Virus record (IMG/VR): IMGVR_UViG_3300023116_000059 | Span: 1 to 55,041 of that record | Reading direction: 5' to 3' (one strand) | From: a virus | DNA: 55,041 bases | Shown: piece by piece, positions 7,419 through 16,300 of the stretch | Position numbering within the stretch: position 1 is the first letter of the stretch | Layout: the number at the start of each line of letters is the position of its first letter | Program-made: the position numbers and the translations under genes | Notes under the pieces: generated by a model | Databases searched by the model: none | Seen by the model: the letters and a program-made list of their open reading frames with translations, nothing else | What the model was told of the DNA's origin: nothing

Positions 7419-8211
7419 AGTATTTCTTAAGTACCTTTAGAACTCTGCCGAGTTTATTTTTCATGTTGGCCATATATGGTTGTGTATGGTCATAAACAAA
7501 ATTCATTTCTTGTTCACATCTATAATCGGATTCTGTAGCATCCTCAGATGTAAAAGAAAGACCATGCAAAAGTCTTCTGGATATAGGAATGTATTGTGCT
7601 AAAGGAGTTCCTGCTTCTAATACAGTTTGTCCTTCTAGTTTGTGCCAAAACAATTGTATGTTAACTTCATATGCAATTTTAGGATCTAAAATTCCTTGTA
7701 CAGCACTGAATCTAGTTTCATTTACAAATGGCACTTTTGTAACCAGAAAAATAATGTCATCATCAGATGTTATCCGCCAAGGAGTGTTTATCTTTAAGAC
7801 ATTTTTATATGTACTAGTGCTTGAATCAATCAACCATTTTGATACTGCTTCCTCGTGTAGAGTTGCGTATGGTGTACCAGAAACTAATGTTGGAGCTTGA
7901 AGACTCATATTGCCGTCATTCATACTGATAACAACATCAGCACAATTTCTAACAATTAATCCATGGTTCATAATTGAATGAACTGCTGGACAATTGTTAA
8001 TACTATGAATCTCTCCTGTGTATCCTTTGGCGGCATTAAAAATTTTTGCCATAGGACACTTAGATTTTCTTTCCTGATAATCTTCTTGCTCTTCTGCAAT
8101 CCAATCTCTCTTCAGAAATTTGGATGAAATTACAGGATATAGTGTATTTACTGCAGGAAGTAAACTAAAAAATCTAACAGATGGACTCTTCTTTTTGCGA
8201 CGAGTAAACAT
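7411..8211 (-). CDS. Cassette protein of unknown function, possibly DUF6065-like
   Basis: A 266-residue protein directly behind the halogenase, with a 38-base overlap. It starts with a basic patch (MFTRRKKKSPSV). Its centre has two strand-rich segments, HGLIVRNCADVVISMNDG and PWRITSDDDIIFLVTKVPF, and then a stretch ending LEAGTPLAQYIPISRR. That last pattern (a strand followed by 'aGtPlaQ.vP..R') recalls DUF6065 proteins, but I cannot confirm this. There is no HxD-type iron site like those of its neighbours. Several Cys and His residues (such as CPMAK, NNCPAVHS and RCEQE) could matter. Its conserved place beside the halogenase would be the key clue to function. Confidence 0.62.
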   Translation of the reverse strand: MFTRRKKKSPSVRFFSLLPAVNTLYPVISSKFLKRDWIAEEQEDYQERKSKCPMAKIFNAAKGYTGEIHSINNCPAVHSIMNHGLIVRNCADVVISMNDGNMSLQAPTLVSGTPYATLHEEAVSKWLIDSSTSTYKNVLKINTPWRITSDDDIIFLVTKVPFVNETRFSAVQGILDPKIAYEVNIQLFWHKLEGQTVLEAGTPLAQYIPISRRLLHGLSFTSEDATESDYRCEQEMNFVYDHTQPYMANMKNKLGRVLKVLKKYYD

Positions 8212-9772
8212 AATCTCTTAAAAATTCAAACGTAGATGGGAGAGTATCAACATACTCTTTGATTTTCTTTTCATATTCTAGATGATCAGATAGGACAGTT
8301 GACTGTTGTAGACTATCTGTAATATCTTTTACCCGAGAAGCAAATCGGTACTGTGTCTCCGATAACGGATTATACCCCATACCAGCAGCAATGTAAAGAA
8401 GACCGTCAAGTGGACCTAGATCGTGGAATCTAGTGACACTATATACAAATTCTTGATAAAGTCTTGGAGCTCTCATAACTTGATCAAACATCTCAATGTC
8501 TTTAACAACTTCGATGTTATTTGTGCAATGCTTCCAATAAGAACTATCATCTCTTTGAGAAAGAACATAATGCATTGCAATGAAATCTTTCATTTCTTCA
8601 ATGTCTTTATCTGCAGAAATGTTATAACCATCTATATCTGCTTTAGAAATAAATCCATTTCTTCTTTGTAAAGTGTCTAGTAATCTGAGAGCATTTTCGT
8701 GTGTAGTTAATAAACCTGTGGACTCTAGTGGTTCTAGGAATCCATATGATAAACCAATGCCAACACAGTTCTTAACCCAACCACGTTCTCTTTTACCATG
8801 GCGAATATCAATCTTAAAGAACTCTGCTTCTTCCGCTCTTTTTTTATCTTTTTTTGCTAGATGTTTTCTAAATTCTGCTTCTGCTAATTCTACCGTAGTA
8901 AATTTTTGAGAAAAGCAATATCCAGTTCCAATACGATTCCATAATGGAATGTCCCAAACCCATCCATACTGAAGTGCGTGGCAGTCAGTTACATTATGAA
9001 TTTCTTTTTCTTTATCCACATATGGAATACGAGCAGCAAGTGCTGTGTCGTTAAGAAGGATGTCATTGAAACTAATAAATTTAGATCCCATCTCTTCTTC
9101 TAAAAGAAGAGACTTAAACCCTGTGCAATCAATATAAAGATCTGCGGATATTCTAAGTCTTGGAGATTTTTCTAAAAGAATCCAATCTATACTGCCATCT
9201 TCTTTTTTAAAAACTTTTTGTACCTTGTCTCTAACAACACGCACTCCATTAGGAATACATATTTCATTTTTTAAATACTCTCCAAACTTAGTGGCATCAA
9301 AATGATATGCGGTATCGTCAATAAAATCAAAATTTCTAATGACTTCCCTACTGGTTGTCATTTTATTTGCATCTGCAAGATATGTGATTGGATTGTAATA
9401 CTCGGCATATGAAGAAAAGTTTTCTTGATGCCTAAACTTATACCAATCTTGTGGTGTTTTATTACCACTAAAGTCATGTTGACCAAATGGATATTGGAAC
9501 CTATGTCCCAATTCTTTGAAGTCTGTAAATTGAATTGATACTTTATAAGTGGCATCACACTTAGGCATCCACTCTTTGTCTTTACCTTCAAGACCAATAG
9601 CGTGTAGATACCTGTTAATATGACCTAATGTAGATTCTCCTACTCCAATAGTAGGAACATCTTTTGGTTCAATAACAGTGATTATTGTATTTTTTAAATT
9701 CTTTGCTAAGAGAGCAGCAGTCATCCAGCCAGAGGATCCACCCCCGACAATACATACCGAACGAATTTTCAT
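8174..9772 (-). CDS. Flavin-dependent tryptophan-halogenase-family enzyme
   Basis: A 532-residue FADH2-dependent halogenase (PrnA is 538). Visible motifs: the Rossmann GGGSSGW at residues 10-16; the GVGEST loop at 43-48; the catalytic lysine K77 (CDATYKVSIQF), matching PrnA K79; DCTGF at 215-219; the diagnostic WVWDIP at 271-276 (WxWxIP); and GFLEPLESTGL, which holds the active-site glutamate. In this family FADH2 and O2 oxidise halide to HOX, which travels to the lysine and halogenates an aromatic substrate. The cyanophage Syn10 homologue VirX1 is known to prefer iodide and to accept many small substrates, so the 'tryptophan' label need not hold here. The gene heads the oxygenase cassette. 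No flavin reductase is in the window. Confidence 0.92.
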   Translation of the reverse strand: MKIRSVCIVGGGSSGWMTAALLAKNLKNTIITVIEPKDVPTIGVGESTLGHINRYLHAIGLEGKDKEWMPKCDATYKVSIQFTDFKELGHRFQYPFGQHDFSGNKTPQDWYKFRHQENFSSYAEYYNPITYLADANKMTTSREVIRNFDFIDDTAYHFDATKFGEYLKNEICIPNGVRVVRDKVQKVFKKEDGSIDWILLEKSPRLRISADLYIDCTGFKSLLLEEEMGSKFISFNDILLNDTALAARIPYVDKEKEIHNVTDCHALQYGWVWDIPLWNRIGTGYCFSQKFTTVELAEAEFRKHLAKKDKKRAEEAEFFKIDIRHGKRERGWVKNCVGIGLSYGFLEPLESTGLLTTHENALRLLDTLQRRNGFISKADIDGYNISADKDIEEMKDFIAMHYVLSQRDDSSYWKHCTNNIEVVKDIEMFDQVMRAPRLYQEFVYSVTRFHDLGPLDGLLYIAAGMGYNPLSETQYRFASRVKDITDSLQQSTVLSDHLEYEKKIKEYVDTLPSTFEFLRDYVYSSQKEESIC

Positions 9773-9778
9773 ATTAAA

Positions 9779-10237
9779 TCACTTATCGCGGAAAGGGTCT
9801 AGGCGAGATTCTTCTGGAAGAGTATTCCACTGAGGAGCTTCGGGAGTACCGAATCTAAATTCTTTCTTACCAGCAGTGTTTGCTGGGTCTGCTATAAACT
9901 GAGCAGTAGATGGAACAGATGATTTGATGTTATCTACATGAGTAATCCATTCGCCACTAGCAAGATTGCCTGCTTTGATATCTCTGTACAACATATCAAG
10001 TTGATCTTCTACTGTACCATATGCAACTCGTCTCTTGAGATCTTGATCTCCTTCAAGTTTGTCTTCTTGTCTCAACCACGTTCCATCATAGTTAAGAATC
10101 CAGTTGCTAGAAACATCATCATGGGGACATAGGCACCACTTAATTGCAGTGTCTGGACCGTTATAAACTTCGAATTCTTGTCCAACTTCTACAACGTCAG
10201 TAATGCACCCACGGTAATCAACGAGTACGCTTTTCAT
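9779..10237 (-). CDS. Conserved phage protein near tail fibres, function unknown
   Basis: A 152-residue protein. The segment VAYGTVEDQLDMLYRDIKAG followed by a tryptophan-containing helix is a pattern I associate with small proteins next to marine phage tail-fibre genes. The N-terminal 60 residues are strand-rich with WCLCPHDD and WILNYDGTW. It has its own late box (GATAAATA) upstream and an AAGGAG ribosome-binding site 12 bases before the ATG. It lies between the adhesin paralogues and the halogenase, 6 bases from the latter. A fibre-associated or chaperone role is possible but unproven. Confidence 0.7.
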   Translation of the reverse strand: MKSVLVDYRGCITDVVEVGQEFEVYNGPDTAIKWCLCPHDDVSSNWILNYDGTWLRQEDKLEGDQDLKRRVAYGTVEDQLDMLYRDIKAGNLASGEWITHVDNIKSSVPSTAQFIADPANTAGKKEFRFGTPEAPQWNTLPEESRLDPFRDK

Positions 10238-10264
10238 GGTCCTGTAAATCTCCTTATGTGTAGT

Positions 10265-10272
10265 TATTTATC
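10265..10272 (-). promoter_or_regulatory. Late promoter box GATAAATA
   Basis: Matches the late -10 core, touches the stop codon of the last adhesin gene, and lies about 28 bases before the 152-residue gene. It is the closest plausible promoter for the halogenase cassette. Confidence 0.55.
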
Positions 10273-11029
10273 AATTGTATTCATAGACGACTACCATGCC
10301 ATCTCTTCCAGTTGCACCATGGTTAGAACTTGCATATCCAGAAGTGCCACCACAACCTGGTGCAGCATGAGTTCTATAATTGTGAGCAAAATTACCACCT
10401 TGTGGGTGACCAGTAACTCCAGCACCGCCAAAATATGTATGCCCGCCTTTACCGCAAGCCCATCCCATATGTCCAGTTCCACCGCCACCATACTGATTAA
10501 AGTCTCCACCAGAACCTACGCCTGGTAGACCGCCACAATGTTGGTGAGATGTATTAGCACCATTGCCACCAGTTGCAGAGCAGAAACTACCAAAAGATGT
10601 AGTTCCTCCACTACCAGCTGCTCCAGAATAATATGTCCAAGATCCAGAACCTTGTCCAATTGTAACTGTTACTTGACTAAGACTGGAAGCATCAATTAAT
10701 TTTTCTGCATATCCACCAGCGCCACCAGATTCATTAAATCCAGATGCTGCGCCACCGCCACCTACAAGTTGTACTAGAATTCTGGTAACACCTGCTGGTT
10801 TAGTCCATGTTCCCGATGAAGTAAACGTTTGAATGCTAGCAGGACCAGCAACTTGCCAAATAACGTCAGTTCCATTGCTGTACAAAAACTTTCCTGATTG
10901 ACCAGCTGGTGATGGAGGAAGAGTATCTTGATTGATGAGTAGTCCACCAACATTCAAACTATACCCAGTGGGAATAGTAATGTTAGAACCAGTAGCAGAT
11001 TCTAATCTGTTAACACGTAATACTGACAT
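10271..11029 (-). CDS. Glycine-rich adhesin-like protein, copy A
   Basis: A 252-residue member of a four-gene tandem family. Shared layout: a short N-terminal segment with an 'ATGSxIxIPxG' motif (residues 11-22), a linker with PxPxGxxGK, a beta segment 'FTSSGTWTKPAGVTRI', then about 160 residues of Gly-rich sequence ending GMVVVYEY. Invariant elements are YYSG, NTSHQHCGGLPG, GHPQGGNF and a histidine in THAAPG. Gly-rich layers of this kind resemble polyglycine-II adhesins such as T-even gp38, which bind host receptors at fibre tips; this is an analogy, not a proven homology. It starts four bases after the stop codon of copy B with no obvious ribosome-binding site, so it may depend on reinitiation. 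Confidence 0.72.
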   Translation of the reverse strand: MSVLRVNRLESATGSNITIPTGYSLNVGGLLINQDTLPPSPAGQSGKFLYSNGTDVIWQVAGPASIQTFTSSGTWTKPAGVTRILVQLVGGGGAASGFNESGGAGGYAEKLIDASSLSQVTVTIGQGSGSWTYYSGAAGSGGTTSFGSFCSATGGNGANTSHQHCGGLPGVGSGGDFNQYGGGGTGHMGWACGKGGHTYFGGAGVTGHPQGGNFAHNYRTHAAPGCGGTSGYASSNHGATGRDGMVVVYEYN

Positions 11030-11030
11030 T

Positions 11031-11789
11031 TTATTTAAATTCGTAGACTACAACAACACCACCCTTTCCATTTGCTCCTAGATTACTGGTGTGATATCCA
11101 GCTGGACCTCCACAACCATAAGCAGCATGGGAAGAATGATTATGAGCAAAGTTTCCACCTTGTGGGTGACCAGTTGCACCAGCACCACCAAAATAAGAGT
11201 TTCCAGCAGGAGGACCAGACCAGTACATATGTCCAGATCCACCTCCACCATAAAGATTCAAATCTCCACCAGAACCTACGCCTGGTAGACCGCCGCAATG
11301 TTGGTGGGAAGAATTTGCTCCGCGACCAGCGGTAGCACTTAGATAAGTGCCAAAAGACGTAGAGTTTCCACTTCCTGCACTGCCAGAATAATAAGTGGGG
11401 GATGTTGATCCTTGTCCAACAGTTACGTTTACGGAAGTGATAGAAGAGACATCCAACAATCTTTCGGAATATCCTCCAGCAGCACCTGTTTCTCCAACAC
11501 CAGAACCAGCACCGCCACCACCTACAAGTTTCACCAAAATTTTAGTGACACCAGATGGTCTAGTCCATGTTCCACTTGAAGTAAAAACTTGAATTCCAGT
11601 AGGTCCAACATTCTCCCATGTTAGAGCACTACCTGTAGATTTGAGAAATTTCCCTGCATTTCCAGCTGGATTTGGTGGCAAGGAAGATGAAGACAAAACA
11701 GTTCCTTGAACACTCAGTTCATATCCAGATGGAATACTAATTTGAGATCCTGTTTGGGATCTAATTTCATTAACTTTTAAAATAGACAT
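11031..11789 (-). CDS. Glycine-rich adhesin-like protein, copy B
   Basis: 252 residues with the same architecture as copy A, to which it is closest (FTSSGTWTRPSGVTKILV and GVGSGGDLNLYGGGGSGHM are near matches). Specific loops differ, for example around the second Gly-rich stretch (MYWSGPPAGNSYFGG) where copies C and D share another sequence. The HQH motif within SSHQHCGGLPG is retained. Its ATG follows the TAA of copy C immediately, implying coupled expression. Variation in surface loops on a constant frame suggests alternative receptor-binding tips. Confidence 0.72.
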   Translation of the reverse strand: MSILKVNEIRSQTGSQISIPSGYELSVQGTVLSSSSLPPNPAGNAGKFLKSTGSALTWENVGPTGIQVFTSSGTWTRPSGVTKILVKLVGGGGAGSGVGETGAAGGYSERLLDVSSITSVNVTVGQGSTSPTYYSGSAGSGNSTSFGTYLSATAGRGANSSHQHCGGLPGVGSGGDLNLYGGGGSGHMYWSGPPAGNSYFGGAGATGHPQGGNFAHNHSSHAAYGCGGPAGYHTSNLGANGKGGVVVVYEFK

Positions 11790-12539
11790 TTATGCGTACT
11801 CCCAAATACAAACCATACCACCTCTACCAGTTGAACCAACATAAGAACCTGCCCAACCATTAGCTCCACCAGTACCTGGTACGGCATGAGATGAGTGGTT
11901 GTTATTAAAGTTGCCACCTTGTGGGTGTCCAGCAGCACCACAACCTCCAAAGAAGTTAGTACCTCCTCTTCCGTTATATCCATGACCAGTTCCACCACCA
12001 CCATAATATGAGAAAACACTGCCAGAACCAAGTCCTGGTAGTCCTCCACAATGTTGGTGAGATGTATTAGCGCCGTTACCTCCAGTTGCTGTTAAGAAAG
12101 TTCCAAACGATGTTGTATTTCCTCCTGCAGCACCACCTGAATAATAACTACCACCACCACCTGTTCCACAAGTAATAGTTACTTGACTCACGCCGATCAT
12201 ACTAATATACGCTTCAGCATATCCACCAGAACCACCAGATTCTCCATATCCAGAAGCACCACCACCAGCTCCAACTAATCTTACATGTGCAAGACGAGTT
12301 CCTGCTGAGGGTATATATGTTCCACCTTGAGTGAATACTTGAATTGCTTTTGCGCCACTTTCAGCAAAAATAATATTAGTTCCGTCAGAACCATATAATT
12401 TTCCAGTTCCGCCAGAAGGATCTGGCAGTAAAGTAGCAGCATCTAGAAGAACGCCACCAACTGTTAGGTTAGTTCCAGTAGGAATTAAAACCTGTGTTCC
12501 AGTAGCTGGTCGTAGTTCATTAAACGCTAAGGTGCTCAT
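11790..12539 (-). CDS. Glycine-rich adhesin-like protein, copy C
   Basis: 249 residues. From TRLAHVRLVGAGGGASG to the end it is almost identical to copy D, whereas the N-terminal 80 residues differ. It carries the family landmarks ATGTQVLIPTG, YYSGG, TSHQHCGGLPG, GHPQGGNF and a C-terminal WEY. The nucleotide match with D includes exact stretches of 50 and 64 bases (see repeats), so D and C arose by recent duplication or were made uniform by gene conversion. It has its own CTAAATA box upstream. Confidence 0.72.
   Translation of the reverse strand: MSTLAFNELRPATGTQVLIPTGTNLTVGGVLLDAATLLPDPSGGTGKLYGSDGTNIIFAESGAKAIQVFTQGGTYIPSAGTRLAHVRLVGAGGGASGYGESGGSGGYAEAYISMIGVSQVTITCGTGGGGSYYSGGAAGGNTTSFGTFLTATGGNGANTSHQHCGGLPGLGSGSVFSYYGGGGTGHGYNGRGGTNFFGGCGAAGHPQGGNFNNNHSSHAVPGTGGANGWAGSYVGSTGRGGMVCIWEYA
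11827..11876. repeat. Exact 50-bp repeat, copy in adhesin C
   Basis: Identical to 12609-12658 in adhesin D, at a constant offset of 782 bases. It encodes the shared C-terminal Gly-rich segment. Confidence 0.85.
12244..12307. repeat. Exact 64-bp repeat, copy in adhesin C
   Basis: Identical to 13026-13089 in adhesin D, again 782 bases away. It encodes the LAHVRLVGAGGGASGYG region. Confidence 0.85.
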
Positions 12540-12568
12540 TACACTAGTGCATACTTTGTTGCTTCATT

Positions 12569-12575
12569 TATTTAG
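12569..12575 (-). promoter_or_regulatory. Late promoter box CTAAATA before adhesin C
   Basis: The minus strand reads CTAAATA and includes the TAA stop codon of adhesin D. It lies 30-36 bases before the start of adhesin C. Confidence 0.45.
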
Positions 12576-13324
12576 GTATACTCCCAAATAACGACCATAC
12601 CACCCCTTCCAGTTGAACCAACATAAGAACCTGCCCAACCATTAGCTCCACCAGTACCAGGAACCGCGTGAGATGAATGATTATTATTAAAGTTGCCACC
12701 TTGTGGGTGACCAGCAGCACCACAACCTCCAAAGAAGTTAGTACCACCTCTCCCATTATACCCGTGACCAGTTCCACCACCACCATAATATGCAAACTGA
12801 CCACCTGTTCCTATGCCAGGCAATCCTCCGCAATGTTGGTGGGAAGAATTTGCTCCATTCCCACCAGTCGCAGACATATAACTACCAAAAGACGTGCTGT
12901 TTCCAGCACTAGATCCTCCAGAATAATATGTCCCCCCGCCACCAGTGCCGACCGTAATCGTCACAGAACTGACACCAGTCATATTAAAGTATCCTTCGGC
13001 ATATCCTCCAGATGCACCAGATTCGCCATATCCAGAAGCACCACCACCAGCTCCAACTAATCTTACATGTGCAAGACGAGTTCCTGCTGTTGGAGTATAT
13101 GTTCCGCCAGATGTGAATACTTGTACATTTGATGCGCCAGGACTATCTTGGTATACATGATTGGTTCCATTTGAACCAACCAATTTACCTCCTTGTCCAG
13201 AAGGACTTGGAATAAGAACATCGGAATTTAAATTGACAGGACCAAGATATAAATTAAATCCACTAGGGATCTCAATTTGAGACCCCGTAGCACTCTCAAG
13301 TTTATCAATAAAAAAGATACTCAT
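12572..13324 (-). CDS. Glycine-rich adhesin-like protein, copy D
   Basis: 250 residues, first of the four paralogues to be transcribed. It begins MSIFFIDKLESATGSQIEIP, has FTSGGTYTPTAGTRLAHV as the beta entry to the Gly-rich body, and ends GMVVIWEYT. Landmarks YYSGG, SSHQHCGGLPG, GHPQGGNF and the SHAVPG histidine are present. It starts three bases after the stop codon of the 3313-residue fibre gene, as a fibre-tip protein gene often follows the fibre gene. A consensus TATAAATA sits in the 3' end of that fibre gene. Confidence 0.72.
   Translation of the reverse strand: MSIFFIDKLESATGSQIEIPSGFNLYLGPVNLNSDVLIPSPSGQGGKLVGSNGTNHVYQDSPGASNVQVFTSGGTYTPTAGTRLAHVRLVGAGGGASGYGESGASGGYAEGYFNMTGVSSVTITVGTGGGGTYYSGGSSAGNSTSFGSYMSATGGNGANSSHQHCGGLPGIGTGGQFAYYGGGGTGHGYNGRGGTNFFGGCGAAGHPQGGNFNNNHSSHAVPGTGGANGWAGSYVGSTGRGGMVVIWEYT
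12609..12658. repeat. Exact 50-bp repeat, copy in adhesin D
   Basis: Partner of 11827-11876. Confidence 0.85.
13026..13089. repeat. Exact 64-bp repeat, copy in adhesin D
   Basis: Partner of 12244-12307. Confidence 0.85.
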
Positions 13325-13327
13325 TGG

Positions 13328-16300
13328 TTATACCACAGACCATGCTGCACCTGAATCGATGGTAACAGTCGTGCCACTATTTATAGTGATGGGACCAGAG
13401 CTTAGGGCGTTGGTTCCTGCTGGGACAGTGACATTTTCGGAAACTGTATTTCTATTAGACTTAAATACGCCGTAAGAATCTAAGTATTGCTTATCTCCAT
13501 TTGCATAATATACTAGAGTGTTAGTTCCATCAGCAAACGACGCACCATTGACACCAAGAGAACCAGATACCTGTAAAGAATAAGTTGGGTTTCCAGTGAA
13601 TCCACTAGCAGTAGGATCTGGATTAATCCAAACTTTGGATGCTCTATAGATATCGAGTTCGTTTGCTGCTTCAGTCCAACGTGAGGTAACAAATTCGGCG
13701 TTGTTTTGGAACAACTGACCATTAAAGTTAACATCACCTTCAATATTAAGTTGATAAGTTCTTAGTGTGTTATCTTCTGGATCATTACCTTGGAACGAAG
13801 AGGTGTTAATTGCAACCTGTTTTGTGCTACCTTTAACAGAAATAGCAGGAACAGATTGCCAATCAGTAGCACCGTTAGTTGCGGATGGTGTAATTTCAAA
13901 TACATCATCTGCATTTAATTGGTTACCGATTCTAAAGTTTCTGAAACCAGATGCACCACGGAAATATAGTGGAGCACCAGTGTTATCAGCAGCATCTTGA
14001 ATCGTAAGAGATGTGTCAGCAACAATAGTTGTTGCATTCATCGAACCATTAACCGACAGGTTGCTGGTTGGATTCATGGTCTTGATACCAACACGACCGT
14101 CACCTGTAAAGATGACTCTATCGTTTGCAGTACCACCATCAGTCATTCTGAAGATGAAGTTAGAGTTTGCTTCATCATTGTCACCGTAGTCGGTGTCATT
14201 TACAGATACTACCTTGAGGTATGCTTCGTTGGTATTGTTGTTGCCGTCCTGATTCTTGAACATCAACTGAATACCGCCAGGTACTGCAGTGAAGTCTCCT
14301 CTGAGGGTTTCAAATCTTGCAGCAGTCCAAATATCACCGTTGCTTACATTCGCATAAGAATGTAGTTGTGCCTGTGGATCTGTGGTTCCTAGACCAACGC
14401 GATTGTCTGCGGAGTCAACATATAGTGTACCACTATCTACGTTCAGGTCATTCGTCATTGTGACGTTACCTGTTAGACCAGTTGTACCAGAAACAATCAA
14501 GTTAGAACCAGCACCAGTCAACTCAAGCGTGCCCGTCATGACATCGCCTGCCTTAAGGACGTTGAGAGATGCAGCACCAGTTAATGATGCAGTAATTGTT
14601 CCAGCAGCAAAATTGCCATTCTGATCACGGACAACAGCAGATCTTAGAATGAACTCACCTTGTGCATTATATGTGGAAGCAACATTGGTTGTATTGAATA
14701 CTGTATTACCAGAGTTCCAAACTGTACCACCATTAACTGTAAATCCATTAGAATCTACAACCTGAGCATCCAAAGTACCAGAACCATTAGATGCATTACC
14801 ACCAGTTGCTACAATTGCCGAGTTATAAGTAGTTGCTGCAACTTGAGAAGATCTGAAGTAAATTGCAGGGGAAGATGCAGCTCCATCTGTTCTACCCATG
14901 TAGAGTTTGGCAACGCCATTATCACTCTCTAGTCTAGAAACTTGGAACGTTCCGCTAACATCTCTAGTGTAATCTTGGAAGTTAACGCGATTGGATGCCG
15001 TACCAATTGTCAGTGCCTTACCTTGTTCACCATCAAACGAACCAGTTGTCAGAGTACCAGTTAAGATGGTGTAATCATTAAAGTTATCGGTATCATTAAA
15101 TGTAGTGAGGTTGGTAATTAGAATCGTACCAACACCCTGAGAGTTGGCGTTATAGAGGTTAACAACCAAGCCTGGTAGGAATGGTGTAGCATTAAGAATA
15201 ATGCCAGAAATATAAACATTAAATCTTGGTAGACCAGTTGTTTCACGTACTTCAATCGCATCTTGGAATGCTTTCTCATCTTGGTAAGTAGGAAGTCTAT
15301 TGTCAGATAGAGTTCCATAGTTCATGTTCAGAGCATTCTGATACCACTCACCTTGCTTATTAGCAAGTCTGAATGCGTTTGGACCTTGCTCACCACCAGC
15401 AGAGTAATCATTGAGAGAAGTCCAAACCTTTGCCCAAGAACCCCATGCGGTAACGTTAGTTCCAGAACCACGAATCCACATGTTGTCATTATCGGTGAAT
15501 GCCAACTGTCTGATACCACCGTAAGTGGAGTCGAAGCTGCTACCACCATTTCTGATTGTGAGTGATAGGTGTCTAGCACCACCATCAGAGAGACCATCTG
15601 CGGTGTTGTATCTGGTCTGAGCAATAATACCTTCAGAGAAAGTATTTGGCAGAGAGTTGTCATTGGGGTTGCCAGTACCCGTAATCATACGGATTGTGGA
15701 ACCAGACTGACCAGAGATACTGATGTCATACGTACCACTCATACGGTCTGGGTTGACCGTACCAGCATTCAGGTTAGATGCGTTGAGGTAGTATGCACCT
15801 TGAGCACCATCGAGCAAGTCAGCGTCTAGACCACTGTCTGCACCAGTCTTAAGTTGGATAGAACCATTACCAGCTGTACCGATGTTAAATTGAGATTTAA
15901 AGAATCTTGCTACACCAAGTGTTCCGTATAGATCAGAAGAAATGGTTGCATCGGTAACACGGTCTAGGTCAACTGCAACGTTTGCATATTGCTTGTTAAC
16001 TGTGGAGACTTTTGCTTGTAGAACTAACTGAGAACCACTTCCAATTTCTGCTGGAGAAGTTGTAACAGTAAAGTCACTTGTATATCCAGCACCACCACTG
16101 GAAATAGCAACATCGGTAACAACTTGATTGGTAACAACAATGTTAACTCTCAATCCACTACCAGTACCACCTGTAAGTGGTACGTTATAATACTGACCAG
16201 AGGTAAATCCGAGACCACCATTAGCAATGATGATGCTGTCGATGAAGTTACCAACCGTGTATGTAGATTCAAATTTGAGTGGAGATGCACCGCGCTCAAA

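Noticed and set aside
10271-13324. Diversity-generating retroelement acting on the adhesins
   Set aside because: No reverse transcriptase or template repeat is visible in the window. C/D similarity is explained by duplication or conversion.
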